Positions 1-7,858 of a stretch of DNA of 64,000 nucleotides are shown piece after piece. The translations under genes and the position numbers were made by a program. A model generated the notes under the pieces. That model made no database searches. It was not told where the DNA came from and was given only the letters and a program-made list of their open reading frames with translations. How positions within the stretch are numbered: position 1 is the first letter of the stretch; every line of letters begins with the position of its first letter. This DNA is from Lachnospiraceae bacterium MD335 (GTDB lineage Bacteria; Bacillota; Clostridia; Lachnospirales; Lachnospiraceae): NCBI GenBank assembly GCA_000403335.2, contig KE159629.1:372001-436000 (forward strand), in the 5' to 3' direction.

Positions 1-8
1 GAGAACAT

Positions 9-686
9 GTGAAAAATTCAGTGATTTTAAAAAGCTTTTCCAGCGGAATATCCGTGATTATGGACGACACAATTCCATATGAGGAGCTGCTTGCGGACAT
101 TGCAGTAAAATTTCAGGAGGCGGATCGCTTTTTTAAGGATGCGGCTGTTGCAATTTCTTTGGAAGGCAGAAATCTGACTGAAAAACAGGAGCGTGAGGTG
201 CTGGATATTATTACGCAGAATTCACGTTTGAAGGTACTGTGCCTAATGGGCAGGGATCAGGATAAAAATATTAAATTTTTAGGGATACAAAACAATCTGA
301 GCTTTCAGAAGGATGAAAACTGTGGGCAGTTTTACAGAGGATCGCTTAGCGGCGGACAAAGCATCGAAACGGAGAACAGTATTATTATACTGGGTGATGT
401 GTGCGATGGAAGCTATGTTTGGTCAGCAAAGGATATTGTGATACTGGGAAGCCTCACAGGAGAAGCACACGCCGGAGCAGGCGGCGGTCTGAATCATTTT
501 GTCGTGGCATTGGAAATGAATCCAAGCGCTTTAAAAATCGGATCTCTCAGCTATAATATACAGCCTCAGAGGACCTCCCTTTGGGGGCGGAAGCCAAAAT
601 CAACACCGAAAATTGCATACACCTGTAATGGTGAGGTATTGATGGAATCGATTACGAAAGAATTGCTGGACGGATTTACACTTTAA
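9..686 (+). CDS. minC: Septum site-determining protein MinC
   Basis: MinC blocks FtsZ polymerisation away from mid-cell and is recruited to the membrane by MinD. The 225-residue length fits the family. An N-terminal FtsZ-interacting region (about residues 1-105) is followed by a glycine-rich C-terminal beta-helix region with the repeats GSLSGGQS, GDVCDGS and GSLTGEAHAGAGGG (about 112-165). The GTG at 9 gives the expected N-terminus (MKNSVILKS). An out-of-frame TGA at 10-12 overlaps this start and is probably the end of an upstream gene beyond the window; in related genomes that position is held by mre/pbp2 genes (inference). minD follows 42 nt later on the same strand, so a min operon is clear. 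Confidence 0.93.
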   Translation: MKNSVILKSFSSGISVIMDDTIPYEELLADIAVKFQEADRFFKDAAVAISLEGRNLTEKQEREVLDIITQNSRLKVLCLMGRDQDKNIKFLGIQNNLSFQKDENCGQFYRGSLSGGQSIETENSIIILGDVCDGSYVWSAKDIVILGSLTGEAHAGAGGGLNHFVVALEMNPSALKIGSLSYNIQPQRTSLWGRKPKSTPKIAYTCNGEVLMESITKELLDGFTL

Positions 687-728
687 ATTTGTCCGGAGAC
701 CATTATCAATAATAATGGAGGACATCCT

Positions 729-1538
729 ATGAGTGAAGTAATCGTTGTTACATCAGGAAAAGGCGGCGTGGGAAAGACCACCACATCCGCAAACGTAGGA
801 ACAGGTTTGGCAGAGATGGGAAAGAGCGTTGTTTTAATTGATGCCGATATTGGCCTTAGAAACCTTGATGTGGTTATGGGGCTGGAAAACAGGATTGTGT
901 ACAATCTTGTGGACGTGATAGAAGGCAACTGCCGTTTAAAACAGGCGCTGATCAAGGACAAACGGCATGCCGGACTGTATCTGATGCCGGCGGCACAGAC
1001 AAGGGATAAAAACTGTATCACACCGGAGCAGATGATTAAGCTGATTGACAGCTTAAAGGAGCAGTTTGACTACATAATTCTTGACTGTCCGGCGGGTATT
1101 GAACAGGGATTTCAAAATGCAATTGCAGGAGCAGATCATGCAATCGTAGTCACGACGCCGGAAGTATCCGCAATCCGCGATGCTGACCGGATTATCGGTC
1201 TTTTGGAAGCGAATGAGATTAAACGGATTGACCTTGTCATTAACAGGCTCCGCCACGACTTAATCCGGCGCGGCGAAATGATGACCGTGGATGATGTGCT
1301 TGATATTTTGGGACTTCCGCTGCTTGGCGTGGTACCCGATGACGAGAACGTGGTTATCGCCACAAATCAGGGAGAGCCGTTGGTCGGAAAGGGTTCGATG
1401 GCAGGACAGGCATTTTATAACATCTGCAAGCGGCTGGCTGGAAAAGAAGTTCCTTTTATGGATTTTAGCAAAAACGTAACACTGTGGGCAAGGTTTTCGG
1501 GCTTATTCAAAAAAAGTCTACAGGAGGAACAGGCATGA
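729..1538 (+). CDS. minD: Septum site-determining ATPase MinD
   Basis: MinD is a membrane-associated ParA/MinD-type ATPase that activates MinC and is released from the membrane by MinE. The 269-residue protein has the deviant Walker A GKGGVGKTT near residue 10, a switch region DADIGLRNLD, and Walker B ILDCPAGIEQG near residue 120. The C-terminal stretch after about residue 240 (WARFSGLFKKSLQ) is amphipathic and fits the membrane-targeting helix. A GGAGG site lies 7 nt before the ATG. Its TGA overlaps the minE ATG (ATGA), indicating translational coupling. Confidence 0.97.
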   Translation: MSEVIVVTSGKGGVGKTTTSANVGTGLAEMGKSVVLIDADIGLRNLDVVMGLENRIVYNLVDVIEGNCRLKQALIKDKRHAGLYLMPAAQTRDKNCITPEQMIKLIDSLKEQFDYIILDCPAGIEQGFQNAIAGADHAIVVTTPEVSAIRDADRIIGLLEANEIKRIDLVINRLRHDLIRRGEMMTVDDVLDILGLPLLGVVPDDENVVIATNQGEPLVGKGSMAGQAFYNICKRLAGKEVPFMDFSKNVTLWARFSGLFKKSLQEEQA

Positions 1539-1801
1539 GTATATTTAATATTTTCCGAAGGAAAACTTCACGACAGATTGCAAAAGACAGACTGAAAATA
1601 CTGCTGATTTCCGATCGCGTAAACTGTTCGCCCGAGATGATGGAGCTGATTAAAAACGATATTGCTGAGGTTATATCGAAGTATATGAAAATTGATACTT
1701 CCAATATGGATATTCAAATATCCAAGGCAGGCACAAACAGCAGAAACGGAAAATCACCGGTGCTTTATGCCAACATACCGATTTTAGACTTAAGAAATTA
1801 G
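1535..1801 (+). CDS. minE: Cell division topological specificity factor MinE
   Basis: MinE stimulates MinD ATPase and drives the spatial pattern of the Min system. The ATG at 1535 was chosen because it overlaps the minD stop and has AGGAGG just upstream at 1522-1527; a longer frame begins inside minD but has no better signal. The 88-residue product has the N-terminal anti-MinCD region (MSIFNIFRRKTSRQIAKDRLK), the hallmark LLISDRVNCSPEMMELIKNDI segment split between two beta/helix elements, and a C-terminal dimerisation region. Length is normal for the family. Confidence 0.95.
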   Translation: MSIFNIFRRKTSRQIAKDRLKILLISDRVNCSPEMMELIKNDIAEVISKYMKIDTSNMDIQISKAGTNSRNGKSPVLYANIPILDLRN

Positions 1802-1828
1802 ACTAGATTATGAGAAACGGAGCGTAAT

Positions 1829-2944
1829 ATGTTAAAAAGGTACAGAATAAGGGATTATGATTTTAAATTAATACTGATGCTTATAGCAATAACGGCAATC
1901 GGCGTGTTTTCCGTAGGAAGCGCAAGAGCCGATTTGCAGGGCAGGCAGCTTTTGGGCTTTATTATGGGCTTTTTTATCATGATTGTTCTGTCCTTTTTTG
2001 ACTATTCGTTCTTTCTGCGCTTTTACTGGCTGATTTATCTGTTTGACTTATTGCTTTTGGGAATGGTCGCGCTGTTTGGAGAGGTGGTAAACAATGCAAG
2101 GCGTTGGCTGGTTATCGGCGGCATACAGTTTCAGCCTTCGGAGGTTACGAAAATCATGCTGATTTTGGTGATTTCGCAGTTTATTCTAAAACACAGGGAG
2201 AAAATCAACTCCATTCAAAATATTATTATGATGCTTGCAATTGTGGCGGTTCCCGCATATTTGGTCTATGATCAGCCGGATATGTCAACGACCATTGTAA
2301 TCCTTGTGATTTTTTGTGTAGTATGGTATGTGGGCGGTTTGAGCTATAAGTTGATTCTCGGTACACTGGCGGTTGTTGTTCCGATTGCGGTTGTTCTGTT
2401 TATTTTGATTTTGCAGCCGGATCAAACGATAATTAATGATTATCAGCAAGGGCGTATTCTTGCGTGGCTTTATCCGGAGCGCTATCAGCAGACACTCGCA
2501 TACCAGCAGACGAATGCCATGATGGCAATTGGTTCAGGACAGCTTTGGGGAAAAGGTCTCAATAATAACATGATCAGCTCCGTAAAAAACGGTAATTTTA
2601 TATCGGAGCCGCAGACAGATTTTATTTTTACGATTATCGGGGAAGAACTCGGGTTCATGGGAAGCTGTGTCGTGGTAATCCTGCTGTTTGGAATTGCGTT
2701 GGAGTGCCTTAGCGTAGCAAGAAAGGCAAAGGATATTGCTGGAACTTGTATTGCTTCGGGAATGGCGGCGCTTATCGGTTTTCAAGGTTTTGTCAATATC
2801 GCGGTTGCCACGGGCGTTTTTCCAAACACGGGCGTTCCGCTTCCGTTTGTAAGTTATGGTCTGACTTCGCTTGTGAGTCTGTATATCGGCATGGGTTTTG
2901 TGCTAAATATCCGGCTGCAGTGTGTCAGAAAATATAATAATTAA
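1829..2944 (+). CDS. rodA: SEDS peptidoglycan polymerase RodA
   Basis: RodA polymerises lipid II into glycan strands for side-wall growth, together with a class B PBP. The 371-residue protein is strongly hydrophobic with about ten membrane segments. Family signatures seen include ARRWLVIGGIQFQPSEVTKIML near residue 95, a long external loop (PDQTIINDYQQGRILAWLYPERY...YQQTNAMMAIGSGQLWGKGL) and the C-terminal NTGVPLPFVSYGLTSLV. The ATG at 1829 has CGGAG 8 nt upstream. Position right after minCDE and before mgsA is the usual clostridial order, which argues for RodA over FtsW. Confidence 0.9.
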   Translation: MLKRYRIRDYDFKLILMLIAITAIGVFSVGSARADLQGRQLLGFIMGFFIMIVLSFFDYSFFLRFYWLIYLFDLLLLGMVALFGEVVNNARRWLVIGGIQFQPSEVTKIMLILVISQFILKHREKINSIQNIIMMLAIVAVPAYLVYDQPDMSTTIVILVIFCVVWYVGGLSYKLILGTLAVVVPIAVVLFILILQPDQTIINDYQQGRILAWLYPERYQQTLAYQQTNAMMAIGSGQLWGKGLNNNMISSVKNGNFISEPQTDFIFTIIGEELGFMGSCVVVILLFGIALECLSVARKAKDIAGTCIASGMAALIGFQGFVNIAVATGVFPNTGVPLPFVSYGLTSLVSLYIGMGFVLNIRLQCVRKYNN

Positions 2945-3054
2945 AAAATTTATGAAAATTTAGAAAATTATCGCAATATGATATAGCTTTTTGAACGCAA
3001 AGAGGTTAGAATATTAATAGATACAATTATTGGACAAAGGAAGGTGCAGGTATC

Positions 3055-3447
3055 ATGAATATTGCGTTAATCGCACATGACGGGAAGAAAAAATTAATGC
3101 AGAATTTTTGCATCGCATACAGAGGTATTTTAAGCAAAAACACACTGTATGCCACTGGTACGACAGGTCGCTTAATTGAGGAAGTCACCAATCTTAATGT
3201 TCATAAATATTTAGCCGGACATTTGGGCGGTGAACAGCAGATTTGCGCGCAAATTGAGCATAATCAGATAGACCTTGTTATTTTTTTAAGAGATCCGAAT
3301 TCAAAGTCCCACGAGCCCGATATTAATAACGCAGTTAAGCTTTGTGACATGCACAATATCCCTTTGGCAACAAATCTTGCCTCAGCGGAGCTTCTGATTA
3401 AGTCACTTGACAGAGGAGATTTAGACTGGCGTGAAATGTACAAATAG
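3055..3447 (+). CDS. mgsA: Methylglyoxal synthase
   Basis: The family converts dihydroxyacetone phosphate to methylglyoxal, a phosphate-releasing bypass of lower glycolysis. At 130 residues the protein matches the short Gram-positive form: LIAHD at the N-terminus, the phosphate-binding ATGTTGRLI loop, [10 protein letters not shown] and HEPDI, and the [13 protein letters not shown] segment. One residue is unusual: where E. coli has the catalytic base Asp71 within GGDQQ, this protein reads GGEQQ, with Glu at residue 60. A start with AAGGAAGG about 9 nt upstream is clear. The 3' end overlaps the next gene by 17 nt. Confidence 0.9.
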   Translation: MNIALIAHDGKKKLMQNFCIAYRGILSKNTLYATGTTGRLIEEVTNLNVHKYLAGHLGGEQQICAQIEHNQIDLVIFLRDPNSKSHEPDINNAVKLCDMHNIPLATNLASAELLIKSLDRGDLDWREMYK

Positions 3448-4417
3448 GATCAAACAATTTTTCATATTGTTTCTGATGACGGCGCTGACTCTGACAACGA
3501 TTACCGGCTGCGGCAGTAAGGAATACACTTTCGGTTATGACCGAAGCAGAAATAATTCCGGCTTTTCGACGGCTTCCCATACTGCCGGTAATACTGCGGA
3601 TTCCTTTGCGTCGGAACTTTGTGTCACTACAAAAGATGTAACCTCGGGGACAGATGTTGATATGTCAGCAGCAACTGCAGCGGGGCTTTTTGATATTTCA
3701 CAAAAAAACGTGATTTATGCCAAAAGTGTCCATGAAAAATTAAATCCCGCAAGCCTTACTAAAATTCTGACTGCACTGTGCGCGCTGGAACACGGAAGTC
3801 TTGACGATGTACTGACTGCAAGTCCAAACGTACATATCGAGGAATCCGGTGCGGTTAAGCTTGGCATCGAGGAAGGCGATACGATGACATTGGAGCAGGC
3901 GCTTCATGCATTGCTGTTGAAATCATCGAATGATGTGGCGGTTTTGATTGCGGAGCATATTGGCGGGAGTGTGGAAGGATTTGCCGATTTAATGAATGAA
4001 ACGGCGAACCGTCTTGGCGCGACAAACAGTCATTTTGTAAATCCGCACGGTCTGACGGATCCAAACCATTATACGACGGCATATGATCTTTATCTCATAT
4101 GCAATGCGGCGGTCAAACACGATAAGTTTGTGGAAATTATCCATACAGCAAGTTATAATTCCGTATATCACGATAAGGACGGAAACGAAAAGACGATGGA
4201 TATGGCAAACAGCAATGCGTACATAAAGGGAGAGGCATTTGCGCCCAACAATGTTACGGTAATCGGCGGAAAGACAGGCACGACAGACGCGGCAGGAAAC
4301 TGTCTTGTCATTTATGCAAAGAACAGTGCAGGAAATCCCTATATTTCCGTAGTGCTTCAGGCGCCTGACAGGACGACAATGTATACGGAGATGACAGATT
4401 TATTAGGAGAAATTTAA
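3431..4417 (+). CDS. D-alanyl-D-alanine carboxypeptidase, predicted lipoprotein
   Basis: This is a penicillin-binding serine D,D-carboxypeptidase (peptidase S11 type) that trims the terminal D-Ala of peptidoglycan stem peptides. The GTG start at 3431 lies inside mgsA; GAGGAG lies upstream. The N-terminus is a lipoprotein signal (hydrophobic [14 protein letters not shown] then the lipobox TGC, Cys27), so it is probably anchored to the outer face of the membrane after LspA processing. The three catalytic motifs are present: SLTK (SxxK), SSND (SxN) and GGKTGTT (KTG). At 328 residues it ends soon after the catalytic domain, so the usual C-terminal beta-rich domain seems absent. Linked to mgsA by overlap. 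Confidence 0.88.
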   Translation: MKCTNRIKQFFILFLMTALTLTTITGCGSKEYTFGYDRSRNNSGFSTASHTAGNTADSFASELCVTTKDVTSGTDVDMSAATAAGLFDISQKNVIYAKSVHEKLNPASLTKILTALCALEHGSLDDVLTASPNVHIEESGAVKLGIEEGDTMTLEQALHALLLKSSNDVAVLIAEHIGGSVEGFADLMNETANRLGATNSHFVNPHGLTDPNHYTTAYDLYLICNAAVKHDKFVEIIHTASYNSVYHDKDGNEKTMDMANSNAYIKGEAFAPNNVTVIGGKTGTTDAAGNCLVIYAKNSAGNPYISVVLQAPDRTTMYTEMTDLLGEI

Positions 4418-4424
4418 TAAGTTG

Positions 4425-4453
4425 TTGTTTTTTTCGACGTATTCTACTATAAT
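4425..4453 (+). promoter_or_regulatory. Predicted sigma-A promoter for the P-loop protein gene
   Basis: A TTGTTT -35 (4425-4430) and perfect TATAAT -10 (4448-4453) are separated by 17 nt just after the carboxypeptidase stop codon. The start point would be near 4460, giving a leader of about 95 nt that contains the hairpin repeat at 4470-4502. Confidence 0.6.
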
Positions 4454-4469
4454 TATATTAAATGATTTG

Positions 4470-4502
4470 TTACTGTTCAAATTACTGGAACGGAGTGAAC
4501 AG
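4470..4502 (+). repeat. Short hairpin repeat, collapsed copy of the unit found after degV
   Basis: CTGTTCA (4473-4479) pairs with TGAACAG (4496-4502). The 21 bases 4482-4502 are identical to the reverse complement of 48487-48507 in the tandem units downstream of degV. Here the internal hairpins of that unit are missing, leaving only the enclosing stem. It lies in the predicted 5' leader of the following gene. Confidence 0.65.
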
Positions 4503-4553
4503 CAGCAGGTGTTTGTCTCATTTCAAATATGCATTTTACAGGAGGTATTTCTT

Positions 4554-4979
4554 ATGGTACAGCTTATTGTTGGACAAAAAGGCAAGGGTAAAACAAAAAT
4601 CATTTTGGACATGGTAAACAAGGAAATTGCTACAGCATCGGGAAACATCGTTTATCTTGATAAAGGCAATGACCACATGTATGAGTTGAACAACAAGGTA
4701 AGACTCATCAATGTAAAGGATTACGGAGTTGCAAATGCCGACGAGTTTATAGGCTTTATTCGCGGTATCGTTTCTCAGGATCATGATTTAGAACATATTT
4801 ATCTTGACGGGTTTTTAAAAATTTCGTGTCTTGAGGGCACACAGGAGAGGGCTGAGGAAATTCTGACAAAGCTTGACCGCATCAGTGATGCATATAACTT
4901 CAAGATTATAGCCAGCATTTCTATTGATGAGGCGGATCTTCCGGAAAGCTTAAAATCAAAGGTTGTTGTATCATTATAG
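4554..4979 (+). CDS. Small P-loop NTPase-like protein of unknown function
   Basis: The ATG at 4554 is preceded by AGGAGG (4540-4545), which outweighs longer in-frame starts. The 141-residue product begins MVQLIVGQKGKGKT: a Walker A motif (GQKGKGKT) at residues 7-14. A hydrophobic IYLDGF strand near residue 84 could be a Walker B-like element. The rest is a compact alpha/beta protein with no membrane segment. I do not recognise a characterised family. Flanking genes (carboxypeptidase, HlyD-like envelope protein, yggS, sepF) suggest a role near envelope or division functions, but that is context only. It has its own promoter and is followed by a terminator. Confidence 0.75.
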   Translation: MVQLIVGQKGKGKTKIILDMVNKEIATASGNIVYLDKGNDHMYELNNKVRLINVKDYGVANADEFIGFIRGIVSQDHDLEHIYLDGFLKISCLEGTQERAEEILTKLDRISDAYNFKIIASISIDEADLPESLKSKVVVSL

Positions 4980-4997
4980 AAATATTTTAAAAATAAA

Positions 4998-5024
4998 AAG
5001 CCTCGGAAGCTCCGGGGCTTTTAT
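4998..5024 (+). terminator. Intrinsic terminator after the P-loop gene
   Basis: AAGCC-TCGGA pairs with TCCGG-GGCTT around an AGC loop, followed by TTTATT. The SD of the next gene starts only a few nt later. Confidence 0.75.
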
Positions 5025-5039
5025 TAAGGAGATTTGTTA

Positions 5040-6446
5040 GTGGCAGGAGAGAATAGACCAGTTAGGCCAAAACAGCATAGTAAATCGGGAAAGACGATGA
5101 ACCGGATTGAGCTGCTAATATTCGGTGCAATGACAGTATACATTATTGTGGTCATTGTGATGTATTTTAATTCGGATCCGATTATGGGATATTCTGTACA
5201 GATGGGGTCACTGTCCGTTTCGAAAACGTATACGGGCATTGCACTGCGGGAGGAAGAGATTATTCGTACTCCTTATACCGGTTATATCAATTACTATGTC
5301 AGGGAAGGCGAGCGTGTCTCTTCGCGGGACACGGTTTACTCTATTGATGAAAGCGGAAAGCTTGCTACACTTTTGAATTCAGGAGAATTGGGAGAAAACA
5401 AATATTCAGACGATGAACTTGCGGAGCTTAGAGCTGATATTATACAATATGACAGCGGTTTTGACAGCAAGGATTTTGCGACTGTTTATGACTTTAAGTA
5501 TAACCTTGAAGGAGCAGTCATGAAGCTTGTCAATATCAATATTTATGAAAGTATGGATACACTAAACCAGTCTAGTCTGGGGGGAATGGTTTCACTGTGT
5601 CCCGTAGGAAAATCCGGTTATGTCGTTTACAATACGGATAATTATGAAGGACTTACGCCTGAATCAGTCAATGCTGAGCTGTTTGACCGTTCCGCCTATG
5701 AACGCAGCAGGGTAAACAACAATGATTTGGTGCAAAAAAACGATGTCGTCGGAAAGCTTGTTACAAATGAGAACTGGTCGCTTATTATTCCAATTGAAAA
5801 GGAACGTTCGGCAGAGCTTGAAGAAGAGTCTTATGTTAAGGTAAAGTTTATTAAAACACAGGAGACTTCATGGGGTGAAGTTTTTATTCATCATTTGGCG
5901 GATGGAGATTATGCGCAGCTTACTTTCACAAACTCATGTAAGACTTTTTGTTCCGACCGGTTTGTCGATATTGAGCTTGTGGTCAATGACAAGAAAGGGC
6001 TTAAAATCCCCCAATCTGCAATTGCCCAAAAAGAGTTTTTCATTGTCCCCGCGGAATATATGAGTAAGGGCGGAGAAAAAGGAAACTACGGTGTTACTAA
6101 AGAGTCCTACACGGAAGAAGGAGAGCTTACCTACCGATTTATTGAGACAACCGTTTATAATGCCAACGAAGACGAATTTTATGTGGATAACAGTAATTTA
6201 AGCGTTGGAGAATACATTTGTAAACCAAACTCCACGGATAAAATTGCGATAAGCAAATCCGGAACGCTGACAGGAGTCTATAATATGAATAAGGGATATG
6301 CGGATTTTAAGCAGATTACCATACTTGATGAAAATGACGAATATGCGATTGTCAGCTCCAACACGCAATACGGACTGACCGTTTATGACCGGATTGTTTT
6401 GGATGCGGCAAGTGTAAATACAGATGATTTTATTTACCATAAATAA
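5040..6446 (+). CDS. HlyD-like membrane-anchored envelope protein
   Basis: The GTG at 5040 sits 8 nt after AAGGAG (5026-5031) and is preferred to the TTG at 5034, which is too close to the SD. The 468-residue product has a basic cytoplasmic N-terminus (about 1-22), one membrane segment (about 24-43), and a large external domain. The segment EIIRTPYTGYINYYVREGERVSSRDTV resembles the lipoyl/biotinyl-like hinge of HlyD/RND adaptor proteins. No partner transporter is in the neighbourhood. In position it precedes yggS-sepF, so a role in cell-envelope or division is possible. The exact function is unknown. Confidence 0.75.
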   Translation: MAGENRPVRPKQHSKSGKTMNRIELLIFGAMTVYIIVVIVMYFNSDPIMGYSVQMGSLSVSKTYTGIALREEEIIRTPYTGYINYYVREGERVSSRDTVYSIDESGKLATLLNSGELGENKYSDDELAELRADIIQYDSGFDSKDFATVYDFKYNLEGAVMKLVNINIYESMDTLNQSSLGGMVSLCPVGKSGYVVYNTDNYEGLTPESVNAELFDRSAYERSRVNNNDLVQKNDVVGKLVTNENWSLIIPIEKERSAELEEESYVKVKFIKTQETSWGEVFIHHLADGDYAQLTFTNSCKTFCSDRFVDIELVVNDKKGLKIPQSAIAQKEFFIVPAEYMSKGGEKGNYGVTKESYTEEGELTYRFIETTVYNANEDEFYVDNSNLSVGEYICKPNSTDKIAISKSGTLTGVYNMNKGYADFKQITILDENDEYAIVSSNTQYGLTVYDRIVLDAASVNTDDFIYHK

Positions 6447-6471
6447 GCAGTGGCAGTAAAGGGGAGAAAAG

Positions 6472-7191
6472 ATGAGTACATATGGAATAAAGGAAAATAT
6501 GAAAGCAGTGGAGGAGCAGATTGACGCAGCATGCAAAAAAGCAGGGCGTGACCGGTCACAGGTAACGTTGATTGCCGTAAGTAAAACAAAACCTGTTGAG
6601 TTGCTGCTGGAAGCATACGACTGCGGATGCCGTGATTTCGGTGAAAATAAAGTTCAGGAGCTTATGGATAAATATGAGCTTCTTCCTAAAGACATCCGCT
6701 GGCATATGATTGGACATTTACAGCGCAACAAGGTCAAGTATATTGTTGACAAAGTATATATGATACACAGTGTTGATTCGCTAAGGCTCGCAGAAGAAAT
6801 CAGCAAAGAGGCTGTAAAGAAAAATGTAACGGTTCGGATTTTAATAGAAGTTAACGTTGCAAATGAGGATACCAAATTTGGAACGACTTGTGAGGAAGTT
6901 CTCCAATTAGCCAAAGATATTGCCAAATTACCTAATATTTTGATAAAAGGACTGATGACAATTGCCCCTTATGTCGAGAATGAGGAGGAAAATAGATGTT
7001 ATTTTCAGAAATTAAAGAAAATTTCAGTTGACATTATGAAGGAAAACGTTGATAATATATGTATGGAAACATTATCCATGGGGATGACTGGGGATTATCG
7101 CACGGCAGTGTCAGAAGGAGCCACTTATGTGCGTGTTGGAACCGGAATCTTTGGAGTGAGGCCGACAAAGCTGAAGGGAGAGGAAATATAA
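6472..7191 (+). CDS. YggS/YlmE-family PLP-binding protein
   Basis: This family binds pyridoxal phosphate and affects vitamin B6 and amino-acid homeostasis without a known strong catalytic activity. The 239-residue protein has the PLP-lysine motif LIAVSKTKP (Lys near 39), GENKVQEL, WHMIGHLQRNKVKYI, the phosphate loop LSMGMTGDY and the C-terminal VRVGTGIFG. A GGGGAG site precedes the ATG. It sits 2 nt upstream of sepF, the arrangement (ylmE-sepF) seen in the Gram-positive dcw region. Confidence 0.93.
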   Translation: MSTYGIKENMKAVEEQIDAACKKAGRDRSQVTLIAVSKTKPVELLLEAYDCGCRDFGENKVQELMDKYELLPKDIRWHMIGHLQRNKVKYIVDKVYMIHSVDSLRLAEEISKEAVKKNVTVRILIEVNVANEDTKFGTTCEEVLQLAKDIAKLPNILIKGLMTIAPYVENEEENRCYFQKLKKISVDIMKENVDNICMETLSMGMTGDYRTAVSEGATYVRVGTGIFGVRPTKLKGEEI

Positions 7192-7193
7192 TT

Positions 7194-7706
7194 ATGGGAG
7201 TAACAGACAAGTTATTAAACTTCATGCATCTTAATAATGATGAAGATTATTATGATGATGATTATTACGACGAAGGAGAAGTTATTGCAAATACAGTCAG
7301 AAAGCCGGCACCTGCTATGCGTGACAACGATTATGATGAACCAATTGAAAAACCGGCAAGGAGGACCTCACAGAAGGTAACACCGATCAGACCCGTAAAG
7401 AAGGCACAGGGAAGCGGTATGGAGGTTTGTGTGATAAAACCCTCAAGCGTAGAGGACGCAAGAGAAATTACGGAAACACTTTTGGACAACCGTGCGGTCG
7501 TTTTGAATTTGGAAGGCTTGAATTTAGAAATTTCCCAAAGAATTATTGATTTTGCGTCAGGTTCAACCTATGCAATCAACGGAAATTTACAAATGATTTC
7601 AAACTATATCTTCATTATCACACCTGCAAGCGTTGATATTTCAGGAGATTTTCAGGGAGTTTTATCAAGCACTTTTAGCGTACCCATTTCACACAATACA
7701 CTTTAA
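7194..7706 (+). CDS. sepF: Cell division protein SepF
   Basis: SepF bundles FtsZ filaments and tethers them to the membrane. The ATG at 7194 was chosen because AGGGAGAGG lies just upstream and the product starts with the amphipathic membrane-binding helix MGVTDKLLNFMHL. A very acidic tyrosine/aspartate-rich linker (about 15-60) follows. The conserved core starts near residue 75 (MEVCVIKPSSVEDAREI) and contains RAVVLNLEGL, IDFASGSTYAI and NYIFIITP. Length is 170 residues, typical. A terminator follows directly. Confidence 0.93.
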   Translation: MGVTDKLLNFMHLNNDEDYYDDDYYDEGEVIANTVRKPAPAMRDNDYDEPIEKPARRTSQKVTPIRPVKKAQGSGMEVCVIKPSSVEDAREITETLLDNRAVVLNLEGLNLEISQRIIDFASGSTYAINGNLQMISNYIFIITPASVDISGDFQGVLSSTFSVPISHNTL

Positions 7707-7730
7707 GTTCGAAGGAATGCAAAAGATTTA

Positions 7731-7764
7731 ACTTCCCACTTTCGATAAGGGGTGGGAAGTTTTT
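7731..7764 (+). terminator. Intrinsic terminator after sepF
   Basis: ACTTCCCAC (7731-7739) pairs perfectly with GTGGGAAGT (7752-7760), followed by TTTT. Confidence 0.85.
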
Positions 7765-7766
7765 GA

Positions 7767-7785
7767 TTGTCAGCATAGCTGACAA
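7767..7785. promoter_or_regulatory. Palindrome upstream of aroB
   Basis: TTGTCAGC-ATA-GCTGACAA is a perfect 8-bp inverted repeat just past the sepF terminator and about 75 nt before aroB. It could be an operator. A possible -10 (TATAAT) lies just before the aroB SD, so the palindrome would be upstream of that promoter. Confidence 0.35.
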
Positions 7786-7858
7786 GTAACTGGCGCGCGA
7801 ATCTGTGGAAAAATTTTCCCCGATTTAATATACGATCATATAATAAATGGAGGTAGTT

